64,000 bases of DNA from Progne subis subis (lineage: Eukaryota; Chordata; Aves; Passeriformes; Hirundinidae): assembly GCA_022316685.1 (NCBI GenBank), contig JAKJHU010001660.1, positions 1 through 64,000 on the forward strand, read 5' to 3'. The notes under the pieces are model-generated. The model was not told the DNA's origin. It saw only the letters and a program-made list of their open reading frames with translations, and made no database searches. The position numbers were made by a program, and so were the translations under genes. Position 1 is the first letter of the stretch; each line of letters starts with the position of its first letter. Positions 33,049 to 44,705 of this stretch are shown piece after piece.

Positions 33049-34706
33049 TTAAATAGAGCTCCTGACCCCCTTAGTCTTCTTGAAACATTTTCTCATCTCT
33101 CTGTCTCTTTCTACAGAATTTTTGTACATGTCCATTTTGTGGCAGTAAAAACAAGTGGGTCCTGTACTTCTGGAGGTAGGACAAGAAGTTTGTAAGTGTC
33201 CTTTGTGGTGACAGGAAAAACAAATGGATCTCCTATCCCCAGAGGTGGGACCTGCTTTTTTCTGTTGTTTGTTCTTTCCTGAGCACTTCTCTGTATTCAT
33301 GGTTGTCTGTGTTTCCTTGACTGCTGCCATTAAAATCTCTGGTTTTGTCTTTTGCCTCTCCTCATCTCTTCTCACTTTCTGTGCTTCTCTTAACAATTCT
33401 TGAAGCCCCCTATCCTGCCAATTTTCTCCATTTTCCAGCTTCTTCCTGATGTGCCCCCAGGCCTTAGCTACAAATTGTGTTTTCAAAAGGACCTGTCCTG
33501 CTGCAGTATCGGGGTCTACACCTGAATATAACTGCAAGGCTTTTCTTAGTCTTTCTAACCAGTCTGCCAGGGGTTCATCCTTCCCTTGGTACTCACTTAG
33601 AGCTTTCCCTATATTCTGCCCCTTGGGCACTGCTTCCCGGATTCCTCGGATAATCATCCACTGGAGATCACTCATATTCTGCCTGTGTCTTTCATTCTGA
33701 TTATTCCAACCTGGATCTTGCATAGGCCATTTCTGATCCCCCTGGTCTGGCCCCTGACATTCTCTATCCCAGACCCTCATTCCTGAATGTCTAATCATTT
33801 CTCTTTCTTCCGTGGTAAACAAGATTCCTAAGATAGACTGCAGTTCCACCCAGGTGTATATATTCAGCCCCAAGAACTGATCTAATCTCTCTGCCACTCC
33901 AAGAGGATCCTCTAGCAGCCTGCCCATCTCCTTCTTAAACTCCCTGACATCCCCTGTGTTCAGGGGAACACTCACATCACCAATAGGTCTCTGTTCTGGT
34001 TTGCCATTGGAACTTTTCTAAGCGGGTATAGTCCATCTTCCATTTTTGCTTCCCCATTCCCATCATCACTTCTCCCTGTCCCCCACCTCTAGTTCTATGT
34101 GCTACTGGCTCCTCCTGAATAGGGGGTGCGTTTGCATTTACAGGAGGACCCTCGGAGGCTGGGGGTTGTATAGGCTGATTAGGTTGCCTATAAGGGGCTG
34201 GGAGGTGATCTAATGGATCCTGGGGCTCGTGTCTGTCTTGATTGGCTGCTTGCCCTCTAGTTTGTAAAGGATAGAATGGAAAACCCTTGATTCCTTGCCT
34301 TTGAGTGACAAATACACTCTTCCCTGGGAAGCCACAGAGCAGCATATTTGCTTTCTTCCAGGTTAAAAGGCTGTGTTGAATTTATGTACAAATTCAAAGC
34401 CTGGCAAATCAAATCTTCAAAGTATGCAGACTTTGGCCAGCATAAATTATCTTTCCAGATCATTTCCTTTGTCCATTCAAACATACAATAATTAATCATT
34501 TTCTGCTTACTTTTTCCTCTTTGAGATTCCCATGCATGCCAGTATCGTAACATCATCCCCAGTGGACTGTCCTGAGGGATGCTCCATTTCTGAGAACCCC
34601 CCTCACGGTTCCCAGGTATACCAGGCTCTTGCGAAATTTCTTCATTATTCTCAGCCCCTGGGTCTAAGGATTTACTCTTTCTCTGACTCATTTTTGGTGG
34701 CAACAA
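33049..34706 (-). pseudogene. gag: ERV-B gag
   Basis: Matrix-like part (34706-34257) with LICQALNLYINS, a Pro-rich part (about 34250-34080), and a long open capsid-nucleocapsid frame (33975-33049, 308 codons). The capsid frame includes WLERLRKALQLYSGVDPDT, which fits the gamma-like major homology region area. A zinc knuckle CFSCHHKGHLQTSC matches CX2CX4HX4C. A second knuckle is damaged (CFYCHKMDMYKN). The frames change between the parts. This is the best-preserved gag in the window. Confidence 0.8.
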
Positions 34707-35471
34707 ATCAAGAAATACCTGGTTCCAGGAGAATCTTGGTCTCCCTCACTCACTTTGTGGTTCAATCCTCTCACTTATTATTCTGTTGCACTATCTTGTC
34801 TTTTACCAACTGTTTGTCTCATGCCGAATTCCAATCTTTCTCCCAATCTCTCTTCCCTGACTATATCCTTCTAGCCACTTTCCCTCGCAATCCCTCTTAG
34901 TCTATTACTAAAGTTCCAAACTATTTTCTTCTCAAAGAAAATTGAACTTGACTCAATTGCTCCCCAGTGATCAGATCGCTCCCTTCTCCTCGAGGACCTT
35001 CCCCTGGGTTCTCGGGCTGGGACCCTCCCTGCCAGTCCCTCCCAGGGAACCTCACTCATTCTCTCTTTTCTCTTCCCTCCTTTCCCGGCCGGTCTCCTCA
35101 CAGAGAGCTGAAAACGCGGTACTGGGAGGTTCACACTCGCTTCAGGGGTCTGGGCTACCAGCCCCCATTTCAGATATTCTATACACACACAAACGTACAG
35201 CCACCTGCCTGCCCAACCCCATGGTACTTACACTGTCTGTTTTTCCACACGGTTCTTGTGTAAATTATGTTTTTACAGGCACCTTTACCTTTAGCTGGCA
35301 CTCCAACAGGAGCATTTGTGCGTGCCTCCTATTGCTGGCTTCCTTTGCTTATGCATTATCGTAATTGGAACTCCTTCTCCAAGGGACCCTGGTCTAACCT
35401 TGGGACCACCTTAAAAAGAGCTCGTGGAGAGTTCCTTCCCGAGAGTAGCCGTCCTTCCCCCAGGCTGGAGT

Positions 35472-35489
35472 TCCTGGGTTTCAGCACCA
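35472..35489 (-). promoter_or_regulatory. ERV-B primer-binding site, tRNA-Phe type
   Basis: Three bases after the 5' LTR end, TGGTGCTGAAACCCAGGA (minus) matches the complement of the tRNA-Phe 3' end at 16 of 18 bases. ERV-C has the same site with one more change at a different base. Confidence 0.7.
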
Positions 35490-35492
35490 AAT

Positions 35493-36316
35493 TGTTATAA
35501 ATAAAGCTCTATATGCCTAATTTAATAAGCAACAAAGTTGAATTTAGCAGCAATGCAATTTTATTTAAGTAGCATTTTATAATCAAGCATATACAAAAAT
35601 TTGGCAGTGATTAATCAAAGATAAGTAAAGTTCAGATAAAGCATAAGCAAAAAGGACTGGGATACGGAGGGAGGTTTCTCACCCCACCTCTCCTACAAAA
35701 GAAAATAGTCCAACTTAAACTTATATACTGTATGCTAATACATATTCATTAATATTTCCCGTGAATCTCCTCCTATTTTCAATTTGTAATATCTAGGTCA
35801 CTATACTACATAGCACGGGCTCCACATATTGTTAGGGAGTCTTCTTTTGCTTTTCGGTGATCTTCTTCAGATGAAGGCTCATCATCTTCCTCGTGTCCTA
35901 TGAATAACCTTACTGGATGCATGTGCACTCTAAGTAATTATTAAAAAGTAATTATTTCATGGATCAAACCACCACCCAAACTGCCTACCTTGGAATAGTC
36001 CCAACTTTGTCCATCTCAAGGCCAGATCTGTCTTAAGACATCCTGTATTCCATCACATCTGCAAAGGGCCCATCTCCTGACCTTGAAGTAGTCCCAGCTT
36101 TGGCCAATCCAGCACTGAGACCCTTGCTTATCTCAAACTGCATCCTGTATCTTATTTTTCTCATGTAGCATCTGCCAAGGGGCCCATCTGCTTTGTAACA
36201 CTACTCACATCTACTTTTTCCATTACTACTTTATAAAAAATATTTTTTAAACTATATATATGTATTTTAAATATTGATTTGATTGCAACTACCATGAATC
36301 ATTTTCATTTATTACA
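35493..36316 (-). repeat. 5' LTR of ERV-B
   Basis: Minus strand TGTAATAAATG to TTTATAACA, with AATAAA near 35567. It is similar to the 3' LTR over its length but has a deletion in U3 (near 35940). Its outer side is not host DNA but internal ERV sequence. Confidence 0.85.
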
Positions 36317-36430
36317 ATTTCCCCCATTTCTCTTTTTAATCATATTGATTCATGCTTTTTAATTAAAACTGAATTTCGATTTCTTCTATATTCCAAATAA
36401 TCCAGGCTTTTATGTTCTCTTATTTCAGCC
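36317..36430 (-). mobile_element. 114-base internal fragment of a second ERV-B copy upstream of the 5' LTR
   Basis: The bases match 26656-26765, the region just inside the ERV-B 3' LTR, including the purine tract ATGGGGGAAAT. The fragment ends abruptly at 36430. This layout is expected if two proviruses in tandem share one LTR. Confidence 0.7.
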
Positions 36431-36878
36431 TCTCTCCTGGTTTAGGGAAAAATTTGGGAGAAGAGCCCTGAATAGGATCCCTCTGGGAAGCAAACCCAAG
36501 TGGCCCCTCCTGGTAAAAAACCTCTTTGGAGAAAAGTGGAAAAAACTATTTTACTAAACAAACGAAGTGCATACAAGTATAAAGAATGAATAATATGAAA
36601 CAATAAAACCTCTCCTCCTGGAGTGAGATGGCAAATTGAGAAAGTCCTTGCTGTGGGTGGAGCTCGGCTCTCTCTCAGTCTCTCCTCAGTCCCAGTCCCT
36701 CCGGCGCTGATGGAAAATGCCGAGGTCCAGGCCCCGGTGTGCCGCAGGTGCAGCCCCCAGTGCTCCCCTGGGTTTTCAGTCCAGAGCAGGTTTAAACAGT
36801 TCCAAGAAAAAAGAAAAAAAAACAGTCCAGGGAACTTCTCTGCCCTAGCTAGCTGAAACTAACTAAAAGCAAAAAAAG

Positions 36879-36911
<33 letters not shown>

Positions 36912-37880
36912 CTGTCCTGAAGTCTCTCCAAGCCTCCGCCGAACACCCCATCTGCAGAAGAATGTGGAGGAGTCAGGCAGTTTTCTCAAAACAAACTCTG
37001 CACTTGTGCTTGCTCTTAGAACCAGTCTTAAAGGCACAGGACTCAATATACAGCACAAACAGAACAGACGACTGGGGATACAAGCATCATAATGAGGCGA
37101 GGGCAGGAGATTGATTTTACTCCTTTTAATGCCTTTATTAATTCAGCTCTTTTTAATGGGAAGGCTCGGGAAATGCCTGTGCCACCGCTACTCCCAATGG
37201 ACACCGCTGAGGAGAAGGTCTACGTAGATTCTGCCGCTCACACTGCAGAGTCGGGAGCCTTGCCTCACAGGAGTCCCTTAGGTCTCGCTCCCACTGGATT
37301 TCAGGCTAGGGGGTGTATCCCAATTGGTGCTTCTCAGGTCAGGGTGAGGTCTTGGATGTTCATCTGATCAGGTCTATAGGTGCCGGAAGGCCTCCCTCAC
37401 CTGTGAATACCTCTCGTTCTGCTGGAAAATTGTGCTGGCTCGTTGGTGTTAGGGGTTATTGTTAATTACCACACTTCCGGCTGAGAGATGCACCTTGGGA
37501 GTCCCCCTCATTTCCATATTGGGTGTTGCTCGATGGAGAGTAGCCGGTCTCTGGGCAGTGCCTCAGTTTTGATGGACAGGGGAGGAGCTGATGGGAAGTA
37601 GGCGGTGTCGATGTTCCGATGGATGTCATTTGATGCCTCAGCGGGCCAATCGGGGAGCAGCAGGTACTTAACTTGGGACGAGGTAAGGTAAGGGGTTCTG
37701 GGATCTTAGGAACTGGGAAACAACTAGGGAGGTACACATTTGGTAAATAACTGGGGTTCGGGGTACAGCAAACAGATAACATTAATACATGGAACTGATA
37801 ACCGGTACAGATAACAGACAATACAAATAACAGATAACTAACAACCAGTAATCAAAACACTCTGTAACCTGCAAACATTT
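36431..37880 (-). repeat. Unassigned LTR-like sequence with A-rich tract
   Basis: It begins 'tctcctggtttagggaa' and includes an A-rich tract (36840-36908) and, on the minus strand, AATAAA at about 37127-37133 followed by a GC-rich part. Composition and signals suit one or two solo LTRs, but neither ends nor a family could be set. Open frames lack domains. Confidence 0.3.
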
Positions 37881-39169
37881 TATCTTAAGAACTTTATTCT
37901 TCTCACTAGGACACCCTGCCAGGGTAGAATTTTGGTGCACAAGGTGTCCCAGTGTGAGCCTGGGCCAAGCCCTGGCTCTGTGTGCCAGGAGCCGGCAGCG
38001 CTGGGTGCAGGGAGCCCAGGGAGGGCACAGAAATGCTGGGCTGAGAAATGCTGGAGGGGACAGCGAGAGGGGCGTGTGCAGCCGGCCAGGGCACAGGAGC
38101 AGCACGAACAGGGGCACAGCCTGCAGGACAGATGGCCAAGGGCTGGGCAGGGCTGGCAGGGCCACAGGCACCCAGGCCTCTGTCCCCTGGGCTCTGGCAG
38201 CGCCTCTGGAGGCCCCACAGAAGGAACTTTCCTTTCAGGGGCTGCACTTTGGTCCTCCCTGGCCCCTCCCTGAGGAGGCTGGCAGGGGTTGCAGTTTGAT
38301 GACATTTGTCCTTGCTGCCCCTCCCATCCCACTGCCCCACAAACAGCCCCGAGGCACCCGTGAGGGACAGGCCCTGCTGTGCCAGGCCTGGGCTCAGGGC
38401 TTGGCCTTTCTGCTTCCTCCAGCCAAGCCAGGCCTTGCTGAGCCCTGCAGTTCCTGCTGCTGTGCCCCAAGCTCGCTCAGGCCAGTGCTGGAAAGGGACT
38501 TGAGGTACCTCGATCCCCTCGGGTTGTGCATGGGAGAAAAGGACAAACTTGTCAGGAGGGTGGAGAACAAACTTTATACTTGCAGACTTCAGAGAATGAC
38601 GTACTTGGGAAAACTTAAAGCAACATGGAATTACAGTAAATCATTTCACAAACACTGACTGAGCAAACTCTAACCTCTCCAAGTTCTTCAGATTTTGAGA
38701 AGAGGAAGTCAGGAGAAGAGAGAAAGGGAGGTAGAGATCCACAGCTGCCCCTGGATCCAGCACCATCTCAGCTGCTGTGAGCTCTGGGGCCGTGAGACGT
38801 GTCACGTGTCACAGCCGTGTCACAGCCTCACCTGCTCTGGTCCCCTCTCACAGGTGGGGTTTTTGGGGAGCCAGGGCCTTGGCAGCAACTTTGGGGCTGG
38901 ACCAGAGGCTGCAGTGGCTGGGGCTGGGGCAGTGACCATCCCACCTACACAGAACTTGCCCTGGCCCCCAAACACACACTGGAGACGTCTGGGGCCATTC
39001 ATCATTTCTCTGCTCTCCAGCACCGAGGCAAATGGACTCTGGCTGCAGCTCTGAGCTCATGCCCAAGGCAACCACCCCTGGTAATGGGGCTCCATGGAGC
39101 TGCTCTCAGGAACCACCCAGAGTTGGGGAGAGACCCAAAACCACCTCAGAAATGTGAGATACTCCAAAA
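37881..39169. other. No recognised gene
   Basis: GC-rich host-like sequence in the same style as the olfactory receptor flanks (compare 50950-51250). Open frames on both strands up to 234 codons have no domain. An antisense 'tttatt' signal lies near its left edge. Confidence 0.45.
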
Positions 39170-39799
39170 TCTCTTCAGTAACATGGAACATCCAAAAACT
39201 CCCTCAGTAAAAGGGCGTATCATCCCCAAATTTTGGGTATCTCATTCCAGACACAACCCCACCTCTCCAATCCCAACTCCTACCCACCCCACCCCTGCTG
39301 GACATCAAGACCCCTTTCCCAAGCTGTATTTCCCCCATTTCACTCCTCCCAAATCCCCTCCCACCCATCCTGCCCCACCTTATGCCCACCTCACCCCTCC
39401 TGAAGTGCATCGTGCTTTGCCCAATCCCCTTCACACCCTACTCCACCCTGACCGGCAGCAGAATCAAGTAATTTTGGGTGGGACTAAGTAGTTTTCAGTG
39501 GCATTGAGTAGTTTTGAGGTGACAGGTCAAACCCTCTCGTATCTTTGTGTGCCAAGACATGGAGACAACTACACCGAATACTCCCAAAACCCCCAAATCC
39601 TCCCAAGTTATCTCCCTGAATCCCAGATAACCTCTAAACATCCATAAAAAGTGAGACTAGAAATGCTTTTTTACCCCAAATTTTGTCTGTTTTAAAGGGA
39701 TGAATATTAATCAAAATAATATTAGAGACCACCAAACAAAAGGACCACCAGCCCAGTATCTTGCCAACACAGATCACTGGGAATGTGGGTCACCAGGGG

Positions 39800-41433
39800 T
39801 CTGCCCAGTTGGGTCCTCTGATGGGGGATGGAGTTGGAGCAATGCATGAAACTCTTCCCACAGTCGGGGCACTCACAGGCCTTCCCTTACTGGTGGTTCC
39901 ATTGGTGTCTGCTCAAGTGAGAGCTCATGGACAAGCTCTTCCCACAAGCAGGACATTGGTAGGGCCATTTCCTGGTTTGGATCCTCCGGTGACGGAGCAG
40001 GTGGGAGCTTGTACTGACGCTCATCCCACATTCCCTGCACTGGTAGGGCCTCTTCCCATTGTGGATCATTTTGTGGATGACCAGTTGGATGCTCTGGTGG
40101 AAGCCCTTCCTGCATTCCGCACACTTGTAGGGAATTTCCCCAGTGAGGATGTTCTGGTGGGAGATCAAGTGGGAGGTCCGGGTGAAGCTCATCCCACATT
40201 CCCTGCACTGGTAGGGCCTCTTCCCATTGTGGATCATTTTGTGGATGACCAGTTGGATGCTCTGGTGGAAGCCCTTCCTGCATTCTGCACACTTGTAGGG
40301 CATTTCCCCAGTGAGGATGTTCTGGTGGGGGATCAAGTGGGATGTCCGGGTGAAGCTCATCCCACATTCCCTGCACTGGTAGGGCCTCTCCCTGGTGCAG
40401 ATCTTTTGGTGGATGATTCGTTGGGTGATAAGGGTAGTGTTTTGCTTGAAGCCCTTCCTTCAGTTGGGGCAGTGGAAGGGTCCCTACTCTGTGTGAATCC
40501 ACTGGTGCAGGAGGAGACTGGAGCCGTTCCGAAACCTCGGGACACTTGTAAGGTCTCTCCCTGGTGTGGATCTTTTGGTGGCAGATCAGGTGCGATCTCT
40601 GGCTGAAGCTCTTCCCACATTGCTCACATAAGTAAGGCCATTCCCTGGTGTGGATCCTCTGGTGGCGGATCAGGTTGGACCTCTGGCTGAAGCTCTTCCC
40701 GCACGGCCCACACTTGTAGGGCCTCTCTCCAGTGTGGATCCTCTGGTGGCGGATCAGGTTGGACCTCTGGCTGAAGCTCTTCCCACACGGCCCACACTTG
40801 TAGGGCCTCTCTCCAGTGTGGATCCTCTGGTGGCAGATCAGGTGGGATCTCTGGCTGAAGCTCTTCCCGCATTCCCCACACTCATAGGGCCTCTCCCCAG
40901 TGTGGATGCGACGGTGGGTCACAAGGGTGGAGTTGTGCTTGAAGCCCTTCCCACATTCTCCACATTTGTAGGGCTGATCCCCAGTTTGGATCACCTGGTG
41001 CTGGATCAGCTGAGAGCTCTGGCTGGAGCTCTGACCATCTTCCCGGCATAGGCTGGGTCTTCCATTCTCCGAGCACCCTGGGATGGGTTTGGAACCCTTC
41101 CTTATGCAGGATCTCTGGGGCTTTTCCTTCCCATTGGAGTCCTGCGCAGTGGAGCCACTCAAAATGGATTCTTCCATGAAGTTCTGCCCTCGGGATTTGT
41201 CCTGCCTGGTCTCCATCCTCAGATCCTTGTCTGGGGGAGGAAGGAAAAGGAGAGGATGGGATTTGACTCAGTGCCAGAGGGAAGGGGAAGGAGATCCACC
41301 CATTGCATCCCTGGCAGCGGGGTTGTCCTGCAGCCAGGGGCCATGCTGGGCTGGGAGATGGACCAGAAGAGAGGGGGAAAGGGGCACTGACTTCCTCCTC
41401 ACCTGCCTGGCTGTCCTGGAGCATCTTCCTCAT
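39800..41433 (-). pseudogene. C2H2 zinc-finger gene, copy 2, partly open
   Basis: Exon 1 (41433-41403) encodes [10 protein letters not shown] plus one base. The GTGAG donor and an intron of 172 bases lead to an acceptor before 41230. The joined frame continues [11 protein letters not shown] without stop. The finger exon has one degenerate finger, then five canonical C2H2 fingers with TGERPY-type linkers (residues 83-219 counted from MET). Near 40545 a frameshift, also found in copy 1, changes KC to CPEVSE. The shifted frame remains open to residue 447. Six or more further fingers with stops and a second shift lie in other frames to about 39800. A nuclear DNA-binding protein with five fingers and a Pro/His/Glu-rich tail could be made. 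Confidence 0.7.
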
Positions 41434-41477
41434 GGCCTAAGCTAAAAAATAAAAAATTAAACTAAAAATGCAGTAGG

Positions 41478-41478
<1 letters not shown>

Positions 41479-41511
<33 letters not shown>
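41479..41511 (+). repeat. Poly-A tract
   Basis: A run of 33 A directly upstream of exon 1 of zinc-finger copy 2 (poly-T on the gene's strand). T-rich sequence lies at the same place in copy 1 (9680-9725) and in the third block (43921-43970). Confidence 0.95.
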
Positions 41512-41514
<3 letters not shown>

Positions 41515-42065
41515 GATAGAGTTAGACTACAACTTGATACCTGGTTGTTAAGGGTTTTGCTAGCAGTCCAATCAAATCGTGGCTGCAAGTCCTCCTGGAG
41601 TGACAGATGTGGCTTTGCTGAAGCAACAATCTTGTAGAAGGGTGTAGTTTTCCTCTGAAGGTCCAGTGGTGGTGTAGATGGGTCTGGTCTTCCTCTGGGA
41701 ATCCAGTGGAAACAGGCTGCTTCTGGTGTTTAAATCTCAGATTATATCCAGGTGGGAATGCTTGGCTCCTCCCTCTGGGTGGAGCATCTCACAATGGGAT
41801 GATAGTAATTTTATCAGTCATGCAGTGAGAGGCAATGGCCCATTAACAGAAGATATCTCCCTGGAGGGAGAATGGGTCATGGAAGAGATAAAGAACACTG
41901 CCCCCTTTGGTTTTAACCACTGTCCCATTAACAAAAGATATCACCCTGGAGTTATGAGAAATGGGTCATGGAACAGTTTTTACTTGGATCTCCAGTTGGT
42001 TTTTTTTCAAAGTAGCACAATGGGAGAAGTGGGACCATGCTGGGAAGCTACTGTGAGAAGTTTGG

Positions 42066-42330
42066 AGTGAGTTGTCTACATTGTGGGTGACTGGGCAGGA
42101 CTGGGAGCATTCAGGGAGGGACTGGCATCATACTGGGAGTGACTGGGACTGTACTAGGGGGAACTGGGAGAACTGGGAACACACTGGATGAAAGTGGGAG
42201 CAACTGGGACCATGCTGGGGCAAACTGCATCATAATGGGGAATGACTGGCAGTGACTGGGCTCGTACTGGGAGTGCTGAGGAAACTGGAACCACACCTGG
42301 GGGGCAACTGTGCCCATACTGGGAGTAGCC
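42066..42330 (-). repeat. Degenerate CCCAGT minisatellite, copy 2
   Basis: On the plus strand 'actggga' recurs at short variable spacing. It corresponds to the copy 1 array. A smaller similar array lies at 42640-42790 outside the duplication. Confidence 0.7.
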
Positions 42331-42365
42331 ACTTCCAGCACCAGGACTCCTGAACCTCTTTCCCA

Positions 42366-43539
42366 GACATCCCGCCCCTTCAGCTCCAGCAACCCTGCCA
42401 GAGTCCTGGCAATCCCAGAGGTTCCCCCCTCTTGGGGTCCCCACTTGAGGGTTCTGGGGGTCTCCTTGTTCAGGGAAGCCATGGCTCTCCTGGGGCTCCC
42501 CAAACCCCGCGTCCCCCCGCACGGTACCCATGTGGCCCCAGCAGAGCTCGGAGGGCCCAGCCCAGGAAAACCAACCCCCACTGTGGGGGAACCCACATCC
42601 CCCCGCCCCTGCGCATCATCCCCCATACTGGGGGTGACTGAGAACCACTGAGAGCACACTGGGAGCAAATGGCATCATACTGGGACTGACTGGTTTGATC
42701 TAGCTGGAGGCAAGTGGGACCATACTGAGAGTGATTGGAAGGACTGGGGATGACTGGAAACGCACTGGGGGTGCCTAGGACTAACTGGGATTTACAGAAC
42801 CTTCACCAAGGACATCTGGAAGTGATCCCCCCACTCTATCCCAGCCCTCCCCTGGACACTGTGGCATCTCCCAAACACACTGCCAGGATCTCCCTGGAGC
42901 AGGACGATGGTCCCAGCTCTGGGGCTGTGGGCGCTCCTGGAGAGTCGAGGGAGGGAGTACAGTAAATCCTCTATTTCTAGAAATCAGGACCCCGTGCTCC
43001 CCTTTTCCTGGCCATCCCATGGCTCCCAGCCTCGAGACTTCACATATGCTTGACTTTGGGATGGCCTGGAATGCCTTGGACCCCCATTTCTGCCTTTCTC
43101 AGCCCCCAGACCCACCATTTTGCAAAAGCAGAGACCCTGTGAACTCCCCCTTCCTAAATATCCTGGGTGTCCCTGAAACAGGGGTTAGAAATTAAAGGGT
43201 ATGGATCAGAAAGAGTATTATTAGAAATAATATTGCTTAGTTGCTGCTACATTTTTTTAAAGTATTAGCTGCTTGTGAAAAAAAGACAGGGCTTATGCGT
43301 GAAAGCAGCAAGGAATGCAAGGATAGGTGATATGGAGAAGGATGTTCACTGGAACAGGACACAAGTTTGCTGAACTCCCAAGGATACTGAGATAATGGAG
43401 CTCCTTGGACCTCTGGAACTATACGACATCAGTGTCCTGTTACAGTGTAAGATGTGCCCAAAGTATGTATTCTCTCACCATCTACATGAGCTGTTGAAGC
43501 TAGGTTGGGCAGTGTTTCCCTTGCCCCCTACCTCCAGAC
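42366..43539. other. No recognised gene
   Basis: GC-rich non-coding sequence, including the small 'actggg' array at 42640-42790. An AT-rich part near 43180-43320 may be an old repeat. Open frames without domains occur on both strands. Confidence 0.45.
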
Positions 43540-43920
43540 TATCTTCTGTTAATGGCCCATCAATGCCCTGCTGCATGACTCATAACTCCCTCCAGGAGCT
43601 ATCTCTGTTCAATGGGCAATCAAGGCCCCATTGCAAGACTGATAAAATGATATCAGCCCATTGTGAGATGCTGTGTCCACAGGGAGGAGCCAAGCATTCC
43701 CACCTGGATAGAATCTGGGATTTGGGACAGCACAGGCAGCCTTACCCACTGGATTCCCAGAGGACAAGAGCTACCAGACCTTTCTGTGGGAACACTGCTC
43801 CAACCAGACCACTTCATCTGGACTGCTACCACCACCACAGGGAATCAGGTTGTATTCTGACTCTGGCAGTGATCTTTTCTACTATTGCATTTATTTTATT
43901 TTACCTTTTATTTTCACCTC
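43540..43920 (+). repeat. Third copy of the zinc-finger 5' block
   Basis: It matches the promoter-like block of copy 1: 'atcttctgttaatggccca', 'gactgataaaat', 'ggaggagcca', 'ccactggattcccagagga', and 'ggttgtattctgactctg'. No finger exon follows. It shows that the block can spread without the gene and could be an LTR that serves as promoter. Confidence 0.65.
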
Positions 43921-43935
43921 CTTTTTTTTTTTTTT

Positions 43936-43967
<32 letters not shown>

Positions 43968-43971
43968 TTTC
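43921..43971 (+). repeat. Poly-T tract
   Basis: About 50 T with one C. It terminates the zinc-finger 5' block copy. Confidence 0.95.
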
Positions 43972-44419
43972 CCCTGACTTGGAGTCTCTCGTTGGTTTTG
44001 CTTTCAAGCCCGCACATGTCGACATCTCTTTCACCTACTTTCTCTGTTAGAATTGACCAGTCCTTCCTCTCTATGATCACTAATTTGGTCAAATAAGACT
44101 AAAAAGCAATGATCCCTTGCAACATGGTGATCTACTCAGTATATTCTACATTTTCCCATTTATTAGGTATCAAGACTTAATTCCGACATGTAATAAATAC
44201 AGTCTTTCAGCATTAAGAGGCAGAGGACATGAATTCCATTGAAATTGTCTCATTAATATTTATTTTTCTTCAGAGTGGCTCATGAACTGTTTCAAGTTTG
44301 GATAAGCAATTAATGCATCGGTGACTCTAAAAGATAGGGAAAAAATGATTGTGAGCAAGCAAATAATGGCTTGCTTAGGGACACAGCAGTCTCTCTGAGT
44401 GGCTGGAGTCCAATGAGCA
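43972..44419. other. No recognised gene
   Basis: AT-rich sequence between the poly-T tract and the CR1 fragment. No coding or repeat signal was recognised. Confidence 0.45.
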
Positions 44420-44705
44420 GCCCCTTCTCCCCATGCAATCCTGGAGTGCTTTGGATGGGAAGAGTTCTGCAGTGCTCATCTCATCCAAACCCCTGCCATG
44501 AGCAGGGACATCTTTCACCAGATCAGGTTGTTCAGAGCTCTGTCTCAGCTGGACTTGAATGTTTCCAGGGATGGGGCACTGACCACCTCCATGGGAACCT
44601 GTCCTGCTGTATCACCAAGCTAATCTTCAAAACTTTCCTCCTTATCTCCCCTTATCTGAACCTCCCTTCCTTTAGTTTAAAACCAACACCCTTTGTCCTG
44701 TTGTG
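44420..44705 (-). mobile_element. CR1 LINE, 3' region fragment (antisense)
   Basis: Contains 'tttagtttaaaaccaacacc' followed by 'ctttgtcctgttgtgaca', and upstream 'aggttgttcagagctctgtc', all inverse CR1 3' UTR phrases. Confidence 0.75.

Larger units (their letters stand above)
25812..36316 (-). mobile_element. ERV-B: full-length but defective class I provirus
   Basis: Two LTRs of about 830 bases flank a tRNA-Phe-type primer site, gag, protease, RT, RNase H, a short piece of integrase, a long pol-env interval, and env (minus strand). The integrase zinc and catalytic domains are missing by a clean deletion near 30660. The same deletion is present in ERV-C. Env motifs are the same as in ERV-A, so all three proviruses are relatives with different LTRs and primers. 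Confidence 0.85.
39170..42365 (-). repeat. Zinc-finger locus, inverted duplication copy 2
   Basis: Reverse-complement match of 8815-11562 through flank, finger exon, intron, exon 1, promoter-like block and CCCAGT array. It is longer than copy 1 because it keeps more fingers. Confidence 0.8.

Noticed and set aside
39761..40606. 281-codon plus-strand frame antisense to zinc-finger copy 2
   Set aside because: It is the repetitive shadow of the finger array on the other strand. A similar shadow occurs at 10155-10529 antisense to copy 1.
43395..44096. 233-codon frame with a hydrophobic end resembling a membrane protein
   Set aside because: It crosses the zinc-finger 5' block and the poly-T tract. 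The hydrophobic Phe run is translated poly-T.
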